Part shown: positions 1 through 4,472 of the stretch, in pieces
How the letters are laid out: each line of letters opens with the position of its first letter
Position numbering within the stretch: position 1 is the stretch's first letter
From: Pseudescherichia sp039594205
Lineage (GTDB): Bacteria > Pseudomonadota > Gammaproteobacteria > Enterobacterales > Enterobacteriaceae
Reading direction: 5' to 3'
DNA length: 5,992 nucleotides
Assembly (NCBI GenBank): GCA_039594205.1
Contig: JBCNNW010000149.1
Span: forward strand, 1-5,992
Position numbers and translations under genes: made by a program
The notes under the pieces: generated by a model
Told to the model about the DNA's origin: nothing
What the model saw: the letters and a program-made list of their open reading frames with translations, nothing else
Databases searched by the model: none

Positions 1-3
1 CAT
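1..3 (-). CDS. Start codon of the next tail gene (cut by window edge)
   Basis: The window ends on ATG (3-1) of a further minus-strand gene, preceded 6 bases upstream by GAAGG (10-14), a good SD. Only the start is visible. In phages of this type the gene after the tail tube is usually the tail assembly chaperone pair made by frameshifting; that identity is inferred from order only. Confidence 0.6.
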
Positions 4-19
4 GTTTTACCTTCTAATA

Positions 20-33
20 GGGGCCGAAGCCCC
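20..33 (-). promoter_or_regulatory. UUCG-capped hairpin after the tail tube gene
   Basis: Minus-strand GGGGC (33-29), TTCG loop, GCCCC (24-20) form a 5-bp stem with a C(UUCG)G cap. The bases that follow (TATTAGAAGG) are not a T-run, so this is not a standard terminator; it could shield the 3' end of the tail tube message, mark a processing point, or attenuate weakly. It lies 7 bases after the tail tube stop codon. Confidence 0.6.
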
Positions 34-40
34 GCGTTGA

Positions 41-523
41 TTATGATCCGGGCTGAACCTTTCGCACCCACACCCCACGCCCGCTGCGCTGCATTGTTGC
101 GGCGGTAGAAACAACGGCATTTCCCTGGAAATCGAACGGAAAATCACTTACATAGGCTTTGAAAGTGTACCAGGTACGGTCTGTTGGAAGATCAAGGTCG
201 CCATTGACGACTGTGGGAATTGATTCGCCATCTGCCCACCCGATTGCCCACTGAATATCTTCGTTGGCATACTCGTCCAGCTCAGCTAATTCCCACATCA
301 GATAATGCGATTCGTTGACAGGGTCGGCGTTTATATTTACGGATGCCTGACCAGGCGTTCGCAGCCCCTTTTTATATGTTCGAGTATTTTTTTCACTGAG
401 GCAGGTATCTTCAATCTGGTCTGCCGGGTTTGTTCCAGGGTTAAAGTTAGTAATGCATTCAATCTCATGCACTACACCACGAATAAGAGCAAATAACTGG
501 GTGCCCTGCGTTAATACAGACAT
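41..523 (-). CDS. Phage major tail (tail tube) protein
   Basis: This is most likely the protein whose stacked hexamers make the tail tube. The 160-residue product starts MSVLTQGTQLFALI and contains EIECITNFNPGTNPADQIED, then a central region with TPGQASVNINADPVN (56-70) and a terminal part LPTDRTWYTFKAYVSDFPFD (112-131) and NAVVSTAATMQRSG, the pattern of Phage_tail_3-type tube proteins. Length, beta-rich character and place after the tail completion gene and before a tail gene all agree. It has a good SD (GGAG at 530-533, 6 bases before ATG). No C-terminal Ig-like domain as in lambda gpV is present. It is flanked by a terminator upstream and a UUCG hairpin downstream. A minor tail protein is a less likely alternative. 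Confidence 0.87.
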   Translation of the reverse strand: MSVLTQGTQLFALIRGVVHEIECITNFNPGTNPADQIEDTCLSEKNTRTYKKGLRTPGQASVNINADPVNESHYLMWELAELDEYANEDIQWAIGWADGESIPTVVNGDLDLPTDRTWYTFKAYVSDFPFDFQGNAVVSTAATMQRSGRGVWVRKVQPGS

Positions 524-539
524 GGTTATCTCCGGACGT

Positions 540-561
540 AAAAAAACCGGCTCATGGCCGG
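540..561 (-). terminator. Intrinsic terminator before the tail tube gene
   Basis: On the minus strand CCGGC (561-557), a 5-base loop and GCCGG (551-547) are followed at once by seven T residues (546-540). An alternative pairing of AACC with GGTT could extend the outside of the hairpin. Only 16 bases separate the T-run from the tail tube ATG, enough for an SD but not a promoter, so the tail gene must be reached by read-through or antitermination. Confidence 0.72.
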
Positions 562-581
562 CTGGTTAGTAAGTGAGGTGA

Positions 582-947
582 TCAGCGCAGGACTATCCAG
601 TCCACGTCAAACGAATAGCGGTACCGCTTCGTTTCATCATCGCGGCTTTGCCCGCCCCAGCGCGTAATGTGCGCATGCGGCTCAATCGCGTTTCGCAGCG
701 CCTCAGCAACCGCGATAGCTTCATCTGGCGTGTCGGCGTAGACGTCAACCTGCAGCGTAAATGCGTCCGAATCTGGCCGCTGGCCGAGGTAATTTTCCGG
801 CCCACCGGTGATGTTTTGCCACACTGCATAGGGATAAACGACAGCGTCATCCTGCAGACCGAATGGATACAGGCGAAGCCGATCACCGCCAATCAGCGCG
901 TTAACTTCAGCACTGGCAGCACATACCGGAAAAATAGGTGCTATCAC
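582..947 (-). CDS. DUF3168 / SPP1 gp17-like tail completion (tail-to-head joining) protein
   Basis: The 121-residue protein matches the small family at the head-proximal end of siphophage tails that finishes the tail tube. Signature elements are an N-terminal helix with ASAEVNALIGG (11-21), LRLYPFGLQDDAVVYPYAVW (24-43), the strand DAFTLQVDVYADT (61-73), a helix TPDEAIAVAEALRNAIE (73-89) and a last pair of strands RYRYSFDVDWIV (108-119). The start is GTG, backed by a 7-base SD (AAAGGAG) and a 4-base overlap with the gp10-like stop. It is followed by 58 bases holding a terminator and then the tail tube gene. Intact and ordinary for the family. Confidence 0.9.
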   Translation of the reverse strand: MIAPIFPVCAASAEVNALIGGDRLRLYPFGLQDDAVVYPYAVWQNITGGPENYLGQRPDSDAFTLQVDVYADTPDEAIAVAEALRNAIEPHAHITRWGGQSRDDETKRYRYSFDVDWIVLR

Positions 948-1429
948 GGCGGCACTCCTTTCTTGCGCGCACGGGCAATAGCCCGATCGATGGCTTTGGA
1001 ATATTCTGAGGTGAAAGTCGCGACAACCTGATCGATGCTGTTTTCCGCCGCAGGCCGCATGAAGGGTTGCGCTTTCATTTTTTCGGTGCCGAACTCTATG
1101 AGGCGCCAGTGCGGCGTTGGTGAATTTGCTGATTTATCGGGATGTTTTTTCAGTACCGCGCCATATTGAACGCCCACACGAAAACCCAGATCACCTGTCC
1201 GGCGAAATAAACGGCCATTCCAGCGCAGGGCAATGTTATCGGCAATACTCCTGCCTGTTCCGGGGTCGTCTATCCGTCTTGCATTTGATTTAGCCCGATC
1301 AGCAATGATGCCTGCGGCACGGCGAAGCGCGGATCGCCCCCCCTTACGACGCAGGTCATCACTGACTTCTTCAAGTTTTCCCAACAGCCCATCAACCCCA
1401 GAAAGGGTAAAATCCACGCCATCAGCCAT
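944..1429 (-). CDS. HK97 gp10-like phage protein (head-tail joining / tail component)
   Basis: The 161-residue protein carries the family hallmark PHWRLIEFGTEKMKAQPFMR (106-125), followed by PAAENS, typical of HK97-gp10-like proteins. These sit at the neck and act in tail completion or joining. The N-terminal part has a basic helix RRKGGRSALRRAAGIIADRA (27-46), then a beta-rich stretch RTGDLGFRVGVQYGAV (77-92), and it ends in an Arg/Lys-rich helix IDRAIARARKKG. The ATG lies 8 bases inside the preceding gene, with GGGG 6 bases upstream. Its stop codon overlaps the GTG start of the next gene by 4 bases and its final codons supply that gene's SD. Intact; the exact position in the neck is inferred from the family. 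Confidence 0.92.
   Translation of the reverse strand: MADGVDFTLSGVDGLLGKLEEVSDDLRRKGGRSALRRAAGIIADRAKSNARRIDDPGTGRSIADNIALRWNGRLFRRTGDLGFRVGVQYGAVLKKHPDKSANSPTPHWRLIEFGTEKMKAQPFMRPAAENSIDQVVATFTSEYSKAIDRAIARARKKGVPP
955..961 (-). promoter_or_regulatory. SD site that decides a GTG start
   Basis: AAAGGAG lies 7 bases before GTG 947, inside the last codons of the gp10-like gene. It is among the strongest SD matches in the window and supports the non-ATG start and the 4-base overlap GTGA. Confidence 0.75.
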
Positions 1430-1754
1430 TATTTACCCCATCTGTACAGGGGAGCGTCAGATATTCCCGGCCACTGACAGGATCAGGAAGAACGCCTGCA
1501 ATATTGAAAATTTTACCCCGAAAAACTATACGGTCTTTACTGCTTATCCCTTCCCGATACCGTATTGTTATCCGCGTTGTTATCTCGCTTTGTGTGGCCA
1601 TAGCCGCAGAAAACTCACGCGCAGATGATGCGACAACTTCAGCCCAGACTGTCGCTATACGTTCCCAGCGTGGCACGGGTGCGCCCGTGACAGGGCTTTG
1701 CTCAAAAGCTGCCCGCTGAATAATTACGCGGTGTCGTAAACGACCAGCCTGCAT
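1422..1754 (-). CDS. Phage head-tail adaptor / head closure protein (SPP1 gp16-like)
   Basis: This family forms the ring under the connector that plugs the filled head and takes the tail. The 110 residues follow the family pattern: MQAGRLRHRVIIQR at the start, the central VWAEVVASSAREF (36-48), ITTRITIRYREGI (58-70), DRIVFRGKIFNIAGVLPD (74-91) and a final strand EYLTLPC (97-103), as in the Phage_H_T_join domain. SD AGGGG (1761-1765) precedes the ATG by 6 bases and overlaps the codons just before the stop of the preceding gene. The last 8 bases overlap the next gene's start (ATGGCTGA), so the two are probably translated in a coupled way. Complete and intact. Confidence 0.93.
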   Translation of the reverse strand: MQAGRLRHRVIIQRAAFEQSPVTGAPVPRWERIATVWAEVVASSAREFSAAMATQSEITTRITIRYREGISSKDRIVFRGKIFNIAGVLPDPVSGREYLTLPCTDGVNNG

Positions 1755-1757
1755 AGC

Positions 1758-1964
1758 TTACCCCTGCGGTTTCCCGCTCAGATAGTTTTGTGATGATGGC
1801 TCAAGCGAAGCTATTTCTGATTCTTCACCCATTGCCTGACAGATGATAGCCACGAGTGCTTCATTGGATTCAGCCAGACGGTTTATCGCTTTTGTCTGCT
1901 CGGTCTGCGCGATCGTCTGCGCTTTGACCGCCGACAGCAGGTCGTTTACCAGTTGCTCTTTCAT
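1758..1964 (-). CDS. Small helical phage protein of unknown function
   Basis: No firm family assignment. From ATG 1964 the product has 68 residues: a long predicted amphipathic helix (about residues 1-46, MKEQLVNDLLSAVKAQ then KAINRLAESNEALVAII) with leucine/isoleucine spacing suited to a coiled coil, followed by an acidic linker and a C-terminal YLSGKP motif of a kind I associate with small phage proteins at this position. A TTG at 1970 would add two residues; upstream of that an in-frame TAA at 1986-1988 closes the frame. No SD stands at normal distance from the ATG, unlike its neighbours, so translation may depend on ribosomes in the overlapping ORF. The stop lies 3 bases before the adaptor ATG, and AGGGG near its end is the adaptor SD. 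Role in head-tail joining is only suggested by position. Confidence 0.75.
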   Translation of the reverse strand: MKEQLVNDLLSAVKAQTIAQTEQTKAINRLAESNEALVAIICQAMGEESEIASLEPSSQNYLSGKPQG

Positions 1965-2025
1965 ACGCAATTCGTGTCCACTTTTTTATCCATTCGCGCC
2001 GGGCGGCGCATCCGCTGCATGCCAT
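1870..2025 (-). CDS. Small CxxC protein, overlapping ORF of 51 codons
   Basis: I do not recognise a named family. The ORF starts one base after the connector TGA and reads MACSGCAARREWIKKWTRIA, then YERATGKRPAV, a glycine/serine bend and a charged tail with ADRADKSDK. Cys3 and Cys6 make a CxxC that could bind a metal or form a disulfide; Trp12 and Trp16 lie in a basic amphipathic helix. It fills the 62-base gap that would otherwise separate the connector and the next gene in a tightly packed operon. Its last 95 bases are shared, in a different frame, with the gene starting at 1964. There is no strong SD, so expression would depend on coupling to the connector. The N-terminal half looks like real protein; the tail composition may be shaped by the overlapping frame. 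It could also be a chance ORF. Confidence 0.55.
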   Translation of the reverse strand: MACSGCAARREWIKKWTRIAYERATGKRPAVGGQSADDRADRADKSDKPSG

Positions 2026-2026
2026 A

Positions 2027-2350
2027 TCACAACCCGTAAATTCGATAGGGTTGTAACAGTGCTTCTACAGCCAACGGCACTTCACTAATGACTTTTTCGG
2101 CAGCTGCTTCTCGATTTGAATACCAGTGCCCAATAAGCAGTAACATTGCCGTCCGGATATCATCATCAAGCAGCAGGCGATCAGCGTCTGACTCAAAACC
2201 GGGTGCAGCATTGGTTTCATAAAGCGTTCTGCGCGTCCAGGTTTCCACATAGCGCTTTGCCGCGCCGGTATAGATGCCCAGCAGATTGTCTTCACTGTCG
2301 TCATCATCATCGATACGGCAGTGTTGTCTGACCGTGGATAACTCAATCAT
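2027..2350 (-). CDS. Head-tail connector protein, HK97 gp6-like
   Basis: The protein forms the ring that docks under the portal after packaging and starts the head-tail joint. From the ATG chosen here it has 107 residues, close to HK97 gp6 (about 108). It opens with MIELSTVRQHCRIDDDDD, matching the family pattern of a short helix ending in an acidic run, and continues with LLGIYTGAAKRYVETWTRRTL, a helix typical of this family, then DDDIRTAMLLLIGHWYSNRE and AVEALLQPYRIYGL, the customary YR terminal block. An upstream in-frame GTG at 2359 would add three residues but sits within the SD. It begins just after the post-capsid terminator and its TGA is one base from the ATG of the small ORF at 2025. 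Confidence 0.92.
   Translation of the reverse strand: MIELSTVRQHCRIDDDDDSEDNLLGIYTGAAKRYVETWTRRTLYETNAAPGFESDADRLLLDDDIRTAMLLLIGHWYSNREAAAEKVISEVPLAVEALLQPYRIYGL
2029..2054 (-). promoter_or_regulatory. Inverted repeat at the connector gene end, possible coupling hairpin
   Basis: ACAACCC (2029-2035) and GGGTTGT (2048-2054) are perfect 7-bp inverted repeats around a 12-base loop. In the mRNA the 3' arm runs into the connector stop codon and ends 3 bases before the ATG at 2025, so the hairpin would cover the ribosome landing site of the small ORF until a ribosome finishing the connector opens it. The function is inferred; a 7-bp repeat can occur by chance. Confidence 0.35.
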
Positions 2351-2356
2351 CGGCAA

Positions 2357-2361
2357 CACCT
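2357..2361 (-). promoter_or_regulatory. SD site that decides the connector start
   Basis: AGGTG stands 6 bases before the ATG at 2350. The alternative in-frame GTG at 2359 lies inside this SD and has only the terminator U-tract upstream, so the ATG is favoured. Confidence 0.7.
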
Positions 2362-2362
2362 G

Positions 2363-2384
2363 AAAAAGCGGCCCGAAGGCCGCT
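2363..2384 (-). terminator. Intrinsic terminator with UUCG tetraloop, after the capsid gene
   Basis: On the minus strand a perfect 7-bp stem (AGCGGCC at 2384-2378 pairing with GGCCGCT at 2373-2367) encloses a TTCG loop closed by C-G, an exceptionally stable tetraloop, and runs directly into TTTTT (2367-2363). It lies 10 bases past the capsid stop. The SD of the connector gene begins one base after the U-tract. I see no promoter in the few bases that follow, so downstream genes must rely on read-through or late antitermination. It may lower expression of the joining genes relative to capsid. Confidence 0.85.
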
Positions 2385-2394
2385 GGGTTTATGG

Positions 2395-3603
2395 TTAGCT
2401 GCCCGAGCCAGTCAGGGAGCCAAATACAAACGCTTCCGGACGGTACACTGCCAGCGCAATTCGCTCTTCGCAGCGGATGGAGATCATGTTCTTTTCGAAG
2501 TCGTCGGAGTTCTCGGTAGAGATAACCACGTTGGCGTCTTCGCGATCGAACAACTGCGCACCTGAGTTGAAAGCCCCCGTCAGGAATTTACCCAGGAACT
2601 GAGCGGCTTCAGTGGCCACAACAGGCAGGCCCCAAAGGGTAGGCGTAGTAAGCTGCGCAGGATTTGCCAGGATGTAGCGCCCCAGCTCGTCTTTGGTGAT
2701 CTCAATACGGGCCCAGTCGGTGAAGTGAAGAACGTGACCAGAGGCCGGGAATCGCGCCAGCTGAGCTTGCAGCATTGCCAGACGAAGAACATCGATACCC
2801 GTCTGTTTTTCTACTGCAAAGGCCGGATCGAAAGCCACCGCCTGCGGAATAATTCCCTTCAGGTGCGCGCCGGTGCCGTCACCGAAGAGAATCTCCTGCT
2901 CTTCCACATACTTCAGGCCGTAGCGCATTTCAGCGTCTACGGTTGACTGCAGCTGTGCAAAGTCGTCCAGAATCTGTTTTGAGGCTTTGAACATGTGGGC
3001 AATGGTGCGCACCGGCGTAGTTTCTTCAGCAAACGCAATGTCGCTGTAAGGCTTCGTCGTATTTTCCGGCACTACCGCTGCGTTATTGGTAAAGCCAGTC
3101 TGTTTCACATAATAGATTGTGTTTGACTGGGTACGACCAGGCGCAATCAGATCACGAATGAAAAGGCGCTGTTTCGGCGTCTGATCGATGCCCGGCAGAC
3201 GAGTTGGCGCGATAATCTGGCCGGGAACATCGACAGTAGTCAGCTCAGCTTTAACCGGAATACTCATGCGCTTGCCGCCTTCCATGCTGGAGCGAATATC
3301 TTTCATCGCCTCAGCAGAAACCAGCTGCTGGCCAACCGTCTGGATAACCTCTTTTGCGGCGTTAATATTCATGCCTGCGACGTGCTGCTCCAGTTCACCT
3401 ACTGATGCCTGGATCGTTTTCATCGCTTCGTTAAGGGCATTGTGTTCGGTAGCGATTTTATCTACCGCGTTTTTGGTTTCCGTTGAGAGGTTGCCGGACT
3501 TGCGGGCTTCAGAAAGCGCATCCTCAGCCTTCTGGCTGAATTCCGATGATACTTTTTCCAGCTTGGCCGATACCTGCTGCAGGAGTTCATTAACTTGAGA
3601 CAT
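2395..3603 (-). CDS. HK97-fold major capsid protein with N-terminal delta (scaffold) domain
   Basis: This is the shell-forming protein of the icosahedral head. Residues 1 to about 115 are Lys/Glu/Gln-rich and helical (likely coiled coil), as expected for the delta domain that serves as built-in scaffold. The mature part then follows HK97 gp5 almost block by block: LFIRDLIAPGRT (147-158), FTNNAAVV, TKPYSD, KTIAH-like RTIAH, LLFGDGTG-like ILFGDGTG (238-245), LWGLPVV (323-329), NFEKNM-type FEKNM and CEERIALAVYRPEA (378-391), ending GSGS. Aligning IRDL with gp5 as I remember it places the cleavage site near Lys118-Ala119. Lys184, Asn372 and Glu379 match gp5 Lys169, Asn356 and Glu363, the crosslinking residues. 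At 402 residues it is slightly longer than gp5 (385), mainly in the delta domain. SD AAGGA (3610-3614) overlaps the protease TAA stop. A strong terminator follows. Confidence 0.97.
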   Translation of the reverse strand: MSQVNELLQQVSAKLEKVSSEFSQKAEDALSEARKSGNLSTETKNAVDKIATEHNALNEAMKTIQASVGELEQHVAGMNINAAKEVIQTVGQQLVSAEAMKDIRSSMEGGKRMSIPVKAELTTVDVPGQIIAPTRLPGIDQTPKQRLFIRDLIAPGRTQSNTIYYVKQTGFTNNAAVVPENTTKPYSDIAFAEETTPVRTIAHMFKASKQILDDFAQLQSTVDAEMRYGLKYVEEQEILFGDGTGAHLKGIIPQAVAFDPAFAVEKQTGIDVLRLAMLQAQLARFPASGHVLHFTDWARIEITKDELGRYILANPAQLTTPTLWGLPVVATEAAQFLGKFLTGAFNSGAQLFDREDANVVISTENSDDFEKNMISIRCEERIALAVYRPEAFVFGSLTGSGS

Positions 3604-3612
3604 GTGTTTTCC

Positions 3613-4464
3613 TTATTCGCCGAGCGATGCCAGCGCAGATTTAAGTGAGTTAAGTACTTCAGGATTTACTTCATCGACAGCGCCCGGCTTGTCGTTTTCT
3701 TCAGCAGCAGCGCCCGGCATGCTGCCTAAAGCTTTCAGGTGCTTACGGCGTTCAGATCGGGGCATGCCGCCTTTCGCCAGAAAAGCATCAATTTTTCGGA
3801 TAGCCGCTGCAGGGCTCTCTTCATCACTGGTAATTTCATCCGAGGAGAGCAGCGCATCAGCAAGGCCTTTTGCAACGGAGTCCCCGCCGCCAATAAAGGA
3901 CTCTTTGTCCATCAGCGACTGAATCTCCTCCAAAGGCATGCCGGAGCGGGCCGCATAGATATCTGCCATTGCCTTATCAAAAGGCTCCAGATAATCAGCG
4001 TATTCGCGGAAATCATTCCGGTTTCCGGCAGCAACGATCCATGCGTTATGGATCATCAGAAAAGCCCCTCGTCCTATCTGGACCTCGTCTCCCGCCATCG
4101 CGATAATTGACGCGGCTGAAGCGGCAAGACCCAGTACCTTCACGGTGACTTTCCCCTGGTATTCACGGAGCAGGTTGTAAATGGCAAGGCCTTCAAACAT
4201 GTCTCCGCCAGGCGAGTTGATGTGAACAGTCACATCTTCGCCCCCGAGAGAGCGAAGCGCGCCGGCAATACGGTTTGCGCTTACCCCTTCACCCCACCAG
4301 TCCTCGCCGATAACGTCAAAAATGGTTATGGTGTTTTCACCTGCCTGTGCTGCAGCGCGTATGCTTCCATCCCAGCGGTCAATAGCCGCTGCGGGCAGGT
4401 CGCGTTTTCCGGACGCAGAAAGCCGCCCCTCCGGCGCTGCCGGAAGAGAGTTCATCTTCTTCAT
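3613..4464 (-). CDS. Prohead (head maturation) protease, ClpP/S49-like serine peptidase
   Basis: This protease is packaged in the prohead and removes the N-terminal delta domain of the capsid protein, allowing expansion. The 283-residue protein shows the ClpP fold signature: INSPGGD (82-88), GLAASAAS with the likely nucleophile Ser116, and MIHNAW with the likely catalytic His139. By alignment back from GLAD (200-203) with ClpP, the third triad position falls on Glu188 (KESF) rather than Asp, as I recall for several phage relatives. After about residue 205 comes an 80-residue acidic/basic tail absent from cellular ClpP, with a charged cluster RSERRKHLK (236-244); such tails may be needed for packaging or self-cleavage (inference). 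The start ATG has SD AGGAGA (4469-4474), which contains the portal stop codon. A Met at residue 4 is a possible alternative start but is too far from the SD. It ends 9 bases before the capsid gene. Confidence 0.95.
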   Translation of the reverse strand: MKKMNSLPAAPEGRLSASGKRDLPAAAIDRWDGSIRAAAQAGENTITIFDVIGEDWWGEGVSANRIAGALRSLGGEDVTVHINSPGGDMFEGLAIYNLLREYQGKVTVKVLGLAASAASIIAMAGDEVQIGRGAFLMIHNAWIVAAGNRNDFREYADYLEPFDKAMADIYAARSGMPLEEIQSLMDKESFIGGGDSVAKGLADALLSSDEITSDEESPAAAIRKIDAFLAKGGMPRSERRKHLKALGSMPGAAAEENDKPGAVDEVNPEVLNSLKSALASLGE

Positions 4465-4472
4465 TGGGTCTC

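Noticed and set aside
648..1031. Plus-strand ORF of 127 codons opposite the DUF3168 gene
   Set aside because: Arg-rich shadow of the minus-strand frame, spanning two real genes; no family motifs.
1233..1628. Plus-strand ORF of 131 codons opposite the gp10-like and adaptor genes
   Set aside because: Crosses the boundary of two recognised minus-strand genes, with low-complexity Ser/Arg/Pro content typical of antisense frames.
1968..1970. TTG at 1970 as start of the small helical protein
   Set aside because: It gains only two residues over the ATG at 1964 and has at best a weak SD (GTGGA); not excluded, but less likely.
2357..2359. GTG at 2359 as the connector start
   Set aside because: It lies inside the SD for ATG 2350 and would itself have no SD; the ATG also gives the expected family length.
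3188..3598. Plus-strand ORF of 136 codons opposite the capsid delta domain
   Set aside because: It is the complement of a strongly conserved coding frame, has no recognisable domain, and all good SD and overlap signals are on the minus strand.
3602..3922. Plus-strand ORF of 106 codons opposite the protease C-terminus
   Set aside because: Ser/Ala/Pro-rich antisense shadow without motifs or a supported start.
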